Positions 45,400 to 54,262 of a stretch of 64,000 nt of DNA are shown piece by piece (the first letter of the stretch is position 1; the number at the start of each line of letters is the position of its first letter). Source of the stretch: Aquabacterium sp. (GTDB lineage Bacteria > Pseudomonadota > Gammaproteobacteria > Burkholderiales > Burkholderiaceae_C); contig JAHFQM010000001.1 of NCBI GenBank assembly GCA_023266355.1, positions 704,115-768,114 of the forward strand, read 5' to 3'. Below the pieces are notes generated by a model. It was given only the letters and a program-made list of their open reading frames with translations. It had not been told where the DNA came from and did no database searches. Position numbers and translations under genes: made by a program.

Positions 45400-47796
45400 A
45401 TGAACACCACCGAACCTGCCTCGTCCGTTGCCGGCCACGATGACCCCGCCTTGCTGCTGGCTGTGCGCGGCATGACGTGCGCGGCCTGCGTCAACCGGGT
45501 CGAGCGCGCTTTGCGCAAAGTGCCTGGTGTGGCGCAGGCCCAGGTGAATTTCGCCACCGAAACCGCCAGCGTCGTGCTGGCTTCGGCGGCGGACGTCCCC
45601 GTGCCCGATGCGGCCCGGCTGATCGCCGCCATCGAGGCCGCGGGCTACCAAGCCCAGGTGCAGGAGGCCGACCACCCCCTGGCCGACGAGCATGCCTCCT
45701 GGTGGTCGGTCTGGGGCGCGGTCTGCCTGGGGGGCCTGGCCAGCGTGCCGCTGATGCTGCCCATGCTCTGGGGCGACCACCACTTCTGGCCCGCCTGGGT
45801 GCAGTTCGCCCTGGCCACCCCCGTGCAGTTCGGCCTGGGCGCGCGCTTTTACCGTGCCGGCTGGGCTGCCCTGCGCGACGGCAGCGGCAACATGGACCAG
45901 CTCGTCGCGCTCGGCACGTCCGCGGCCTGGGGCTTGTCGGTCTGGCTGTGGTGGCAGCATGGCCTGGCGCCGGCGGTGGGCGCTCACAGCCACGCGGCGG
46001 GCGCCATGCCGCCAGCGCTGTACTTTGAGTCCTCGGCCGTGGTGATCACGCTGGTGCTGCTGGGCAAGGCCCTGGAGGCCCGCGCCAAGCGCCAGACCAC
46101 CTTGGCCATCCGCGCTTTGCAGTCGCTGCGACCCGACACCGTGCGGCGCCTGGGCCCGCAGGGCGAGGTCGAGGTGCCCCTGGCCCAGGTGCTGGTCGGC
46201 GATGTGTTGGTGGTGATGCCTGGCGCGCGCGTGCCCTCGGACGGCCTCGTTCAGGATGGCAGCAGCCATGTCGATGAGTCCCTGCTGACGGGCGAGCCCT
46301 TGCCCGTGGCCAAGCACGTCGGTGACCGCCTCACGGGCGGCGCCATCAACGCCGAGGGCCGCCTGCTGATGCGGGTGACGGCCGTGGGCGGCCAGACCAT
46401 GCTGGCCCACATCATCCGGCGGGTGGTCGAGGCACAGGCCAGCAAGGCCCCCATCCAACGCGTGGTGGACCGTGTCTCGGCGGTGTTCGTGCCCACCGTG
46501 CTGGGGGTCGCGCTGCTGACCGGCGTGGGCTGGTGGCTGGCCGGTCAGGCGGTGGACGTGGCCTTGATCCGCGCCGTGGCGGTGCTGGTGATCGCCTGCC
46601 CTTGTGCCTTGGGCCTGGCCACCCCGGCAGCGATCATGGCGGGCACCGGTGCCGCCGCGCGCCAGGGCATCCTCATCCAGGACCCGCAAGCGCTGGAGGT
46701 GGCCCACCGGGTGCAACTCGTCGCTTTCGACAAGACCGGCACCCTCACGCAAGGCCAGCCGCGCTTGCTGGACTGGGCCGTGGCCTCGGGTACGGGCCTC
46801 AGCCGCGAGAAGGCCTTGCAGTTCGCCGCGGCCTTGCAGCGCGGCAGCGAGCACCCGCTGGCCCGCGCGGTGCTGGTGGCCGCCGATGGCTTGCCTGCCG
46901 AACCGCTGCACGCCGCACAGTTGCGTGCCGTGCCAGGCCGGGGCATTGAGGGTGTGTTGCTGGCGATGGGCGCCGATGCCGTCCCTGCGGCCTGGGCCGG
47001 ATCCTGGTGCCTGGGCAGCCCCCGCTGGATGCAGGAGCTGGCCGCGCAGGGCGCACCCGCAGATGTGGCCGAGGTGGCGACCCGCTGGTCGGCCGATGGG
47101 GCCACCGTCTCGTGGCTGCTGCACGCGCCCGCGGTCACGCGCTCGGGTGATGCCAACGAGGCAGGCCGTGCCAGCGAGGCCCCTGCCTGGCAGGTCGTGG
47201 CCGCGCTGGCCTTTGGCGACGCCCTCAAGCCAGGCGCCGCGCAAGCCGTGGCCCGGTTGCACGCCCTGGGGGTGCGCACCGCCATCATCTCGGGCGACAG
47301 CCGTCAGGCTGCACAGGCCATCGCGCGGCAGGTCGGCATCCAGGAGGTCGTGGCCGAAGTGCTGCCCGGCGACAAGGCCGACCACATCCGGCGGCTGCAG
47401 CGCGATGCCCAGGGCCATGCCGTCACGGTGGCCATGGTGGGCGATGGCCTCAACGATGCCCCCGCGCTGGCCGCCGCCGACATCGGCATGGCCATGGCCA
47501 ACCCGCAGGGCGGCACCGACGTGGCCATGCAGGCCGCGGGCATCACCCTGATGCGGGGCGACCCGATGCTCGTGCCGGCCGCGCTGGAGGTGTCGCGCCG
47601 CACCTCGCGCAAGATCTGGCAGAACCTGGGTTGGGCCTTCGGCTACAACGTCATCGGCATCCCGCTGGCCGCTTTGGGCGGGCTCAACCCCATGCTGGCC
47701 GGCGCGGCCATGGCGCTCAGCAGCGTCAGCGTGGTCAGCAATGCGCTGTGGCTGTCGCGCTGGCGGCCGCAAGCTGCGCCTGGGCAGGCAACTTGA
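45400..47796 (+). CDS. copA: Copper-exporting P1B-type ATPase CopA
   Basis: The product is 798 residues with a single N-terminal HMA domain (G-M-T-C-A-A-C, C27 and C30), the transmembrane metal site C-P-C near residue 398, phosphorylation motif D-K-T-G-T-L-T near residue 444, and G-D-G-L-N-D-A-P. It exports Cu(I) from the cytoplasm. The exported FGE at 19566 and c-type cytochrome assembly are the copper- and redox-linked processes in this window. ATG 45400 is used; GTG 45376 lies only about 5 nt after the expected transcript start. Confidence 0.94.
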   Translation: MNTTEPASSVAGHDDPALLLAVRGMTCAACVNRVERALRKVPGVAQAQVNFATETASVVLASAADVPVPDAARLIAAIEAAGYQAQVQEADHPLADEHASWWSVWGAVCLGGLASVPLMLPMLWGDHHFWPAWVQFALATPVQFGLGARFYRAGWAALRDGSGNMDQLVALGTSAAWGLSVWLWWQHGLAPAVGAHSHAAGAMPPALYFESSAVVITLVLLGKALEARAKRQTTLAIRALQSLRPDTVRRLGPQGEVEVPLAQVLVGDVLVVMPGARVPSDGLVQDGSSHVDESLLTGEPLPVAKHVGDRLTGGAINAEGRLLMRVTAVGGQTMLAHIIRRVVEAQASKAPIQRVVDRVSAVFVPTVLGVALLTGVGWWLAGQAVDVALIRAVAVLVIACPCALGLATPAAIMAGTGAAARQGILIQDPQALEVAHRVQLVAFDKTGTLTQGQPRLLDWAVASGTGLSREKALQFAAALQRGSEHPLARAVLVAADGLPAEPLHAAQLRAVPGRGIEGVLLAMGADAVPAAWAGSWCLGSPRWMQELAAQGAPADVAEVATRWSADGATVSWLLHAPAVTRSGDANEAGRASEAPAWQVVAALAFGDALKPGAAQAVARLHALGVRTAIISGDSRQAAQAIARQVGIQEVVAEVLPGDKADHIRRLQRDAQGHAVTVAMVGDGLNDAPALAAADIGMAMANPQGGTDVAMQAAGITLMRGDPMLVPAALEVSRRTSRKIWQNLGWAFGYNVIGIPLAALGGLNPMLAGAAMALSSVSVVSNALWLSRWRPQAAPGQAT

Positions 47797-47861
47797 GGCG
47801 CCCAGCGTGTGCCATGCCACAACGGCGATGTCCGGCCATGGCGTAAACTTTGGCCAGATGT

Positions 47862-47938
47862 CTGCCCGTAGCTCAACTGGATAGAGCAGCTGCCTTCTAA
47901 GCAGCAGGTCGGGGGTTCGAGTCCCTCCGGGCAGGCCA
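47862..47938 (+). tRNA. tRNA-Arg (anticodon TCT)
   Basis: A cloverleaf of 77 nt including the encoded CCA. The acceptor stem CTGCCCG/CGGGCAG, D arm GCTC/GAGC, anticodon arm GCTGC-CTTCTAA-GCAGC and T arm GGGGG-TTCGAGT-CCCTC all pair. Confidence 0.96.
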
Positions 47939-47971
47939 AAGCAGCAGGCTTTCACAAGGTGCCACCCACCC

Positions 47972-48649
47972 ATGTTCGATGCGCTCAAGCGAATGATCGG
48001 CGGCTCAGCGGCTGCCAACGGGGATACCGACCAAGTCCTGGCGACCTGGGCCAAGGCCGAGGGCCACGCCTTCAAACGTGTCAAGGACAAGACCGGTGGC
48101 GGCTATGTCGTCGAGACCGCCGATGGCTGGCGCGTGGAGTGGGGCGAGTCCCAGCGCCCCTACATCATGGGCAAGGAGCTGCGCTTCCGCTGCGACACCG
48201 GCATGTCGCCCGACGTGCAGATGGTGATGGTGAGCAAGACGCTGGCCCAGGCCCTGGAATCCGACGTCTTCAGCCGTTTCACCAACGCGATGCAGACGCA
48301 GATCGACAACACCTTGCCCGACGAGATGCGTTGGCTGGCCATGCACCAGCGCGTGTCATTGAATGCATCGCCCGGCCTGGCCAAGCGTTTCATGCTGCTG
48401 AGCAACGCCGATGCGGTGGCCACGGCCTGGCTGGACGAGGGCGTGCTGTCCGCGCTGGACGACGCCGCCAGCGTCTGGTGGACCGACACCCTCGTGCTGG
48501 TGCTCACGCTCAACCGCGGCATCCTGACCATGCGCACCGCGGGCCAGCCCCTCGAGCCCGCCCGGCTGAAGCTGGTGGGCCAGTTGTTCGCGCGCCTGGC
48601 CTTGCGCCTGCGTGAACAGGCGAAAGCGGCCCAACACCCCAAGCCCTGA
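47972..48649 (+). CDS. Conserved hypothetical protein
   Basis: The product is 225 residues, soluble, with no signal peptide or membrane segment. It opens with M-F-D-A-L-K-R-M-I-G-G and has an even mix of charged and hydrophobic residues with two W-W/D-T-L-V-L strands near the C-terminus. I do not recognise a domain. AAGGTG lies about 10 nt upstream. It starts 34 bp after the tRNA-Arg gene and may share its transcript. It converges with the enoyl-CoA hydratase gene. Confidence 0.7.
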   Translation: MFDALKRMIGGSAAANGDTDQVLATWAKAEGHAFKRVKDKTGGGYVVETADGWRVEWGESQRPYIMGKELRFRCDTGMSPDVQMVMVSKTLAQALESDVFSRFTNAMQTQIDNTLPDEMRWLAMHQRVSLNASPGLAKRFMLLSNADAVATAWLDEGVLSALDDAASVWWTDTLVLVLTLNRGILTMRTAGQPLEPARLKLVGQLFARLALRLREQAKAAQHPKP

Positions 48650-48663
48650 CCCGTTCGGGTCAG
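48646..48663. terminator. Hairpin spanning both stop codons of convergent genes
   Basis: CTGACCC-GTTC-GGGTCAG is a perfect 7-bp stem with a 4-nt loop. The TGA codons of the 47972 gene and the opposing 48660 gene both lie within or at its arms. There is no T-tract, so termination strength is uncertain. Confidence 0.5.
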
Positions 48664-49433
48664 CCCTTCGAGGCGCGCTTGTGCAGGAAGGCGTCGATGG
48701 CCGCGCCAGCCTCGGGCCGCCCGAGGTTCACCAGGAAGTGCTGTTTCTCGGCGTCCAGCTGCGTGCGCAAGGGCTGGGCCGCATCGTTGACCAGCTCTTT
48801 GATGCTGGCCACGACACCGGCAGGCACCTCGGCCAGTTGCTCGGCCAGGTCCAGCGCCTGCGCCAAGGCTTCGCCCGCCGGGCAGAGTTGGTGCACCAGG
48901 CCCTGAGCGGCCCATGCCTGCGCCGTTTGCGGCGTGCCCAGCCACAGCTGTGCCAAGGCCTTGGAGCGCCCCATGGCGCGCGCCAGGTGCCAGCTCGCGC
49001 CGCCATCGGGCGACAGGCCCACCTGGCTGTAGGCCGACAGGAAGCGGGCGTTGTCGGCCGCCACCACCAGGTCGCAGGCCAGCACCAAAGACATCCCGCC
49101 GCCCGCGGCCACGCCTTCCACCGCCGCGATCACCGGTTTGGGGAAGCTGTGCAGGGCTTCGATCCACTGGTGGAAGGCGTCGAGGTGGAGGCCCTGGCCA
49201 GCCAGGTCGTGCAGACGCTGCTGTGACAGGCGCTGCAGGTCACCCCCGCCGCAGAAATGGCCGCCATGGCCGGTCAGCACCACAGCGCGCACGTCGGGGT
49301 TCGATTCGGCCACATTGAGCAACTCGATGCCGGCGGCGTACACCTGGGGCGACAGCGCGTTGCGGGTGGCGGGGCCGTTCAGGCGCATCACCAGGGTGTG
49401 GCCCTGGCGCTCGGTTTGGAGTTCAGTGGTCAT
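48660..49433 (-). CDS. Enoyl-CoA hydratase/isomerase family protein
   Basis: Crotonase-fold protein of 257 residues with the oxyanion-hole segment H-F-C-G-G-G-D-L and A-A-V-E-G-V-A-A-G-G-G-M-S-L-V-L-A-C-D. The usual second catalytic glutamate region reads S-Q-V-G-L-S-P-D-G-G-A-S, with Asp where hydratases often have Glu or Asp, so hydratase versus isomerase cannot be decided. Cytoplasmic fatty-acid or aromatic-acid degradation is likely. No pathway partners adjoin it. Confidence 0.85.
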   Translation of the reverse strand: MTTELQTERQGHTLVMRLNGPATRNALSPQVYAAGIELLNVAESNPDVRAVVLTGHGGHFCGGGDLQRLSQQRLHDLAGQGLHLDAFHQWIEALHSFPKPVIAAVEGVAAGGGMSLVLACDLVVAADNARFLSAYSQVGLSPDGGASWHLARAMGRSKALAQLWLGTPQTAQAWAAQGLVHQLCPAGEALAQALDLAEQLAEVPAGVVASIKELVNDAAQPLRTQLDAEKQHFLVNLGRPEAGAAIDAFLHKRASKG

Positions 49434-49493
49434 GGCAAAGGGGAGGGTGGCTCAACCGCGCAACAGCCGTGTGAATGCCTGGCTGGCAAAGGC

Positions 49494-49521
49494 TTGGTCG
49501 TGAATTGACTCATGCTAGAGT
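49494..49521 (+). promoter_or_regulatory. Candidate sigma-70 promoter for the FimV-like gene
   Basis: TTGGTC (49494-49499) and TAGAGT (49516-49521) are separated by 16 bp and place a start about 23 nt before the ATG at 49551. Confidence 0.35.
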
Positions 49522-49550
49522 GAAAAGATCACGCCTGACGACGCACCGAT

Positions 49551-51599
49551 ATGAATTTTCCTGAGCGGGCAGTGGCCGCGATCTTCGCAGTTTCCATGCT
49601 CGCGCTTGTCCCGGCTGCTTCGTGGGCTTTGGGCCTGGGCAAGCCCTCGACCCGGGCTGTGTTGGGCGAGACCTTGCGCCTGACGGTGCCTGTGCGCCTG
49701 GAGCCGGGCGAGCAGGTCGCCAACGATTGCGTCTCGGCCGAAGTCTATTTCGGTGACGACAAGCTGGCGGGGACCGTGGTGTCTGCGCAGGTCTTGCCGG
49801 TGTCGGGTTCCGCGGCCGAGTCGGCGCGTGGTGGCGCTCGGACCTTGCTGGTCCGCACCACGGCCCTGATCAACGAGCCGGTGGTCACGGTGTACCTGAG
49901 CGCAGGCTGCCAGGCTCGCATCACGCGCAAGTTCATCGCGCTGGCCGATCCTCCCTCGGACATGACACCGCGGGCGCCTGTGGCTGAGCAGGCCCTGTCT
50001 CAGGCCGTGGCCGAAGTCGCCGAGCCAGGTCACGCGGTGGCTGCCAGCTCGGCGGTGTCCCGCAAACCTGCGCACGCGGCTTCTTCTCGCGCTGTGAGCC
50101 GCACCCGTGACGCCCAGCGCCGCCAGGCCAAGGGCCCACAGTCGGCCAAGCTGGCCAAGGCCACGTCACAGCCATCGCCCCAGCCCGCACTTGCAGCACC
50201 ATCGACATCGCCCGTCAGCCGGCTGCAGGTGGACCCTGTCGAAGCCGATGCGCTGGTGTCGCCCGAGTTGCGCCCCAGTGCGGGCATGGACGCCGCGCAA
50301 GCTGCGAGCGCGCAAGGCGATGGCGCCGAGCTGCAAGCCCGCCGCGATGCCGCCGCCGCGCTGTGGCGCGCCCTGAACACCACGCCCGAACAACAGCTGC
50401 GCGAGCAGCAGCGCTTGCAGGAGCTTGAGAAGCAACTGACGCGGCTGAACGCAGAGGGCACGCAAACGCGTCAGAGCGTCACCGCGCTGCAGGGGCGGAT
50501 GCGCGAGCTCGAATCAGACCGATCCTCCCTGGGTGCTTACGCGCTGGGCGGCCTGGCCTTGGCGGCCATGGGCGTGGCCCTGTATTTCTACAGCCAGTTG
50601 CGTCGCCAGGAGCGCCAACGCACCGAGTGGTGGCCGCCGCAAAGCGGTGCCGTGCCTTTGTCCGTGCCCCGCGAAGGTGAGCCTGACACGGCCTCTCCGC
50701 CCGAACCGCAAGACACCACGACGGCCTACGTCCATGCGCCGCCGCTGAAATCCACAGACGCGACCCTGAAGGCGCAGCCTGTGGCGCCAGCCGCCCCCAC
50801 AGCGCCGCTGCCCGCGTCCACGCCGCCGTCGGTGCCGTTGTCCGATTGGGGCGTGGCGCCGCCTTCGTTCGCCCCGCCGCATGAGCAGGAGGCCATCGAG
50901 CACTTGCGCGCCGTCTCCGTCGAAGAGCTGATCGACCTGGAGCAGCAGGCCGAATTCTTCGTGGTGCTGGGACAGGACGAGGCCGCCATCGGCCTGCTCG
51001 AAGCCCATGTGCAGGGCACGGACGGCACCATCCCCTTGCCCTTCCTCAAGCTGCTGGAGCTTTACCAGCGCCTGGGCCGCCGTGCCGACTACGAACGCGT
51101 GCAAGCGGCTTTCAACGCCCACTTCAACGCGCACGCCCCGACCTGGGAGTCCGACCTGCAACAGGGCCAGAGCCTGGCAGACTACCCCGGTGTCATCGAG
51201 CGGCTGCAGGCCCTGTGGTCGGCGCCCGCCCGTGCCATGGACGTCCTGGAGAAGTCGCTGATCCGCCCCGGTTCGGAAGCCGAGACCTTCGCCTTGCCAG
51301 CCTACCGCGAGCTGCTGTTCCTCTACGCCATCGCCCGTGACCTGGCCGACAAGCCCGACGCGCACAGCGATGCGCCCATCACCTCGGTCATCCCGTTGAC
51401 GGCCACACGGCCCTTCATCGCCGACCCGGACGTGCGCCCCACGCTCGATGTGGACCTCTGCCTGGACGAGCTGGCGCCGGAGCCGCCTGCTGCATCGTCA
51501 TTGGCATCGGCATCGGTTTTTGCCTCGAAGGGCTTGCCCGGCAGCGAGGCCGGTGCCGAAGCCAAACCGCCCGAGCCGGGTTCAGACTACCGGCCCTGA
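49551..51599 (+). CDS. FimV-like inner-membrane protein
   Basis: The product is 682 residues: signal peptide (ends near SWALG), an N-terminal beta domain beginning L-G-L-G-K-P-S-T-R-A-V-L-G-E-T-L (as in FimV/HubP), a long Ala/Pro/Ser-rich linker and a Gln/Arg-rich predicted coiled coil around 265-325. A single transmembrane segment (about 326-350) and a cytoplasmic part with TPR-like helices follow. This layout is that of FimV polar-landmark/type IV pilus proteins, but the usual LysM motif is not obvious. It stands alone, without pilus genes nearby. Confidence 0.65.
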   Translation: MNFPERAVAAIFAVSMLALVPAASWALGLGKPSTRAVLGETLRLTVPVRLEPGEQVANDCVSAEVYFGDDKLAGTVVSAQVLPVSGSAAESARGGARTLLVRTTALINEPVVTVYLSAGCQARITRKFIALADPPSDMTPRAPVAEQALSQAVAEVAEPGHAVAASSAVSRKPAHAASSRAVSRTRDAQRRQAKGPQSAKLAKATSQPSPQPALAAPSTSPVSRLQVDPVEADALVSPELRPSAGMDAAQAASAQGDGAELQARRDAAAALWRALNTTPEQQLREQQRLQELEKQLTRLNAEGTQTRQSVTALQGRMRELESDRSSLGAYALGGLALAAMGVALYFYSQLRRQERQRTEWWPPQSGAVPLSVPREGEPDTASPPEPQDTTTAYVHAPPLKSTDATLKAQPVAPAAPTAPLPASTPPSVPLSDWGVAPPSFAPPHEQEAIEHLRAVSVEELIDLEQQAEFFVVLGQDEAAIGLLEAHVQGTDGTIPLPFLKLLELYQRLGRRADYERVQAAFNAHFNAHAPTWESDLQQGQSLADYPGVIERLQALWSAPARAMDVLEKSLIRPGSEAETFALPAYRELLFLYAIARDLADKPDAHSDAPITSVIPLTATRPFIADPDVRPTLDVDLCLDELAPEPPAASSLASASVFASKGLPGSEAGAEAKPPEPGSDYRP

Positions 51600-51648
51600 G
51601 GCCCTGACATCACCGCGCACCCCAGGCCGCGCACCCACGGGCTGCGAT

Positions 51649-52626
51649 TCACAAGCCGTAATCGCCTGTGCCTGCGGCCGATTGCCCCGGCGGCGCTTGC
51701 ATCGCTTGCAAGATGAGCTGGCGCGTGAGGCGGTCCGAGATCAACTCGGCAAACGCCAGCACGAACTGACGCAGGTAGGCGCCGCGCTTGAACGCCAGGC
51801 GGGCCAGGTTGGGGCCGAACAGGTGGCCCACCGGGCGCCACACCAGCTCGCTGCCCGGCTTGCCCATCGTGGGGTCGTCCTTGACCGCCATCTCGGCCAC
51901 CAGGCCCACGCCCAATCCCAGACGGGTGTAGGTCTTGATGACGTCGGCGTCGATGGCTTCGAGCACCACGTTCGGCGTCAGCCCGCGTTGCGCGAAGGCC
52001 TGGTCGATGCGCTTGCGCCCGGTGAACGACGGGTGGTAGGAGATCAGCGGCTCGGCCGCCAGCAGCTCCAGCGTCAGGCGTGGCACCTGCACCAGCGGGT
52101 GGCTGGCGGGCATCACCACCACGTGCTGCCATTCGTAGCAGGGCAGGGTGACCAGCTCGGGGAACTCGCTGAGGGATTCGGTGGCCAGGCCGATGTCGGC
52201 GACCTCGTCGAGCACCATGCGCGCCACCTGCTCGGGCGTGCCCTGGTGCAGGCTGACGGCCACCTTGGGGTACTTTTTGCGCAGCGCGGCCACGGGCTCG
52301 GGCAGCACATAGCGGGCTTGCGTGTGCGTGGTGGCGATCGACAGCGTGCCAGCGTCCTGCATGGCGTACTCGTCGCCGATGCGCTTGAGGTTGCCCAGCT
52401 CGCGCAGGATCACGTCGATCGACTTGAGCACCTCCAGCCCCGGCTCGGTGATGCGCTTGAGGCGCTTGCCGTGGCGCACGAAGATGTCCACGCCCAGCTC
52501 TTCTTCCAGCTCCATGATGGCTTTGGAGATGCCTGGCTGCGAGGTGTGCAGGGCCTTGGCGGTTTCCGTCAGGTTGAGGTTGCGGCGCGCGGCCTCGTGC
52601 ACGAAGCGGAACTGGTGCAGGTTCAT
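51649..52626 (-). CDS. cysB: CysB-type LysR family transcriptional regulator
   Basis: The product is 325 residues. The N-terminal winged helix M-N-L-H-Q-F-R-F-V-H-E-A-A-R-R-N-L-N-L-T-E-T-A-K-A-L and S-Q-P-G-I-S-K-A-I-M-E-L-E-E-E-L-G match CysB/Cbl, as does the effector domain with T-T-H-T-Q-A-R-Y and S-F-T-G-R. CysB-type proteins sense acetylserine or sulfate status. As the only LysR-type sulfur regulator seen here it may sit above the SfnR-like activator, as described for Pseudomonas. Confidence 0.88.
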   Translation of the reverse strand: MNLHQFRFVHEAARRNLNLTETAKALHTSQPGISKAIMELEEELGVDIFVRHGKRLKRITEPGLEVLKSIDVILRELGNLKRIGDEYAMQDAGTLSIATTHTQARYVLPEPVAALRKKYPKVAVSLHQGTPEQVARMVLDEVADIGLATESLSEFPELVTLPCYEWQHVVVMPASHPLVQVPRLTLELLAAEPLISYHPSFTGRKRIDQAFAQRGLTPNVVLEAIDADVIKTYTRLGLGVGLVAEMAVKDDPTMGKPGSELVWRPVGHLFGPNLARLAFKRGAYLRQFVLAFAELISDRLTRQLILQAMQAPPGQSAAGTGDYGL

Positions 52627-52659
52627 GGGGCGGGCCTCGGGGGTCGGTGCGCGTGGGCT

Positions 52660-53046
52660 TCAGGTGCCAGGCTGGGCCAGCGACCAGGCCGCATCGGCCA
52701 TGCCCTGGATGAGGATGTCGGTTTCGCCCACGGCGGCGCTCAGGCGCCATTGCACGCTGGGGTGGGCATCGGCCAGTTCGCCCAGCAGCCGGGGCAGGTC
52801 CTTGCGCACATGGCCGCCGGCACCCAGGAACAGCGGTACCACGGCGACCTCGGTGCAGCCTTGGGCGGCCAGCGCCGCGCCTGCGGCCAGGATGTCGGGC
52901 GACATGAATTCCAGGAAGGCCAGGGTCACGGCATGGCCTTGCGCCGTGGCCCGCTCGCTCAGTCGGCGCGCCACGGCCTCGAAAGGCTGGGCCCAGGCTG
53001 GGTCGCGGGCGCCATGGGCGAAGAGGAGGATGCCGAGTCGGGTCAT
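52660..53046 (-). CDS. CbiX-like sirohydrochlorin chelatase, short form
   Basis: This 128-residue protein resembles a single CbiX/SirB half domain with a metal-binding His in L-L-F-A-H-G-A-R-D-P and a second His in G-G-H-V-R-K-D-L-P. It inserts Fe or Co into sirohydrochlorin; an iron form would supply sirohaem for sulfite reductase. It lies just upstream of and co-oriented with the cysB gene (33-bp gap), in keeping with a role in sulfur assimilation. Confidence 0.8.
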   Translation of the reverse strand: MTRLGILLFAHGARDPAWAQPFEAVARRLSERATAQGHAVTLAFLEFMSPDILAAGAALAAQGCTEVAVVPLFLGAGGHVRKDLPRLLGELADAHPSVQWRLSAAVGETDILIQGMADAAWSLAQPGT

Positions 53047-53077
53047 GCGGAAGGCCTGGTCAAAAGCGCACTGAAGC

Positions 53078-54262
53078 TCACTGGTAGCGCACCAGCCAGG
53101 CGAACACGCTCATGGAGAGCAGCAGGTAGAGCAGGCTGGGTGCCGCAGCCGCCAGCCAGGGTTGCCAGTTCTGCAGCAGGCCCAGGTGGCTGGAGATGTG
53201 GTTGATCAGCACGAAGCTGATGCCCAGCATGATGCCACCGAAGATCTTCAGGCTCATGCTGCCGCTGCGCGCGTGCAGGTAGGCGAAGGGCAAGGCCAGC
53301 GCGATCATCACCAGGCAGACCAGCGGGTAGAAGCTCTTTTTCCAGAACTGGATTTCGTAGCGCTGTGCGGCCTGGGCGTTGGACGCCAGGTGGCGCGTGT
53401 AACGCCACAGCGCGAAGGCCGACATGCTCTCGGGCGGCAGCACGGAAGCCGACACCACCAGCGGTGTCAGGCTGCTGGACCAGTCCAGGGCGGCGGCCTG
53501 GCGCTCATCGATCACTTTCAAGCCAGCCAGTGCGGCCTCCTGCGACAGCCGTTCGTGCGACAACCAGCGCGTGTCGGTCACGTCCTTGAGGCGCCACACC
53601 GAGCCCTCGGCCGGCAACACCGCGCCGGCTTCACCCGGTGCCTGCACCGCATCCACTTTGGCGCTGACCGCCGACAGACGGCGTGTGAGTTGCCCGCGGG
53701 CATCGAATTCGAAGATGCGCACCAGGCCGAACTCGCCTTCGCTGAGGGCGCTGCCCACGTTGACGGTGATGGTGTGCGTGCCCATGCCGGGCACCTCGCG
53801 CTTTTCGCGCAGCCAGGTGCCGCCGCGGCCCAGCGTGAGCTGCTGCTGGCTGCTGAATCGGGCGTGTTGCTGCGTCAGCATCTGTTCGGCCAAAGGCACG
53901 GCCCAGTTGCCAATGCCGGCCACGACCAGCGCCGACATCAAGCCCAGGCCGGCCAGCAGCTGCAGGGCGCGCCAAGGGCCGAGGCCGCCGGTGCGCAGGA
54001 TGGTGAACTCCGAGGTCTGCGCCATGCGCGACAGCGCCAGGATGCCGCCGATCAGCAGCGCGATGGGCATGAGGTCGTAGATGTGGCGCACCTGCATCAG
54101 CGAGCAGGTCCACAGGGCGTCCAGCACCGTGTAGCTGTTCTTGCCCAGGTCTTGCGATTCTTCGACGAAGTCGATGAAGAAGGCCAGCGCGGCAAAGGCC
54201 AGGGCCACCAGCGTGGCGCTCGATGCCACGCTGCGGTAGATGAGGCGGCGGACGGTCCTCAT
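53078..54262 (-). CDS. lptG: LPS export ABC transporter permease LptG
   Basis: The product is 394 residues with the LptF/G layout: three membrane helices, a large periplasmic jellyroll-type domain, three more helices. The start M-R-T-V-R-R-L-I-Y-R-S and I-L-R-T-G-G-L-G-P-W fit LptG. It overlaps lptF by ATGA. It extracts lipopolysaccharide with LptB. Confidence 0.92.
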   Translation of the reverse strand: MRTVRRLIYRSVASSATLVALAFAALAFFIDFVEESQDLGKNSYTVLDALWTCSLMQVRHIYDLMPIALLIGGILALSRMAQTSEFTILRTGGLGPWRALQLLAGLGLMSALVVAGIGNWAVPLAEQMLTQQHARFSSQQQLTLGRGGTWLREKREVPGMGTHTITVNVGSALSEGEFGLVRIFEFDARGQLTRRLSAVSAKVDAVQAPGEAGAVLPAEGSVWRLKDVTDTRWLSHERLSQEAALAGLKVIDERQAAALDWSSSLTPLVVSASVLPPESMSAFALWRYTRHLASNAQAAQRYEIQFWKKSFYPLVCLVMIALALPFAYLHARSGSMSLKIFGGIMLGISFVLINHISSHLGLLQNWQPWLAAAAPSLLYLLLSMSVFAWLVRYQ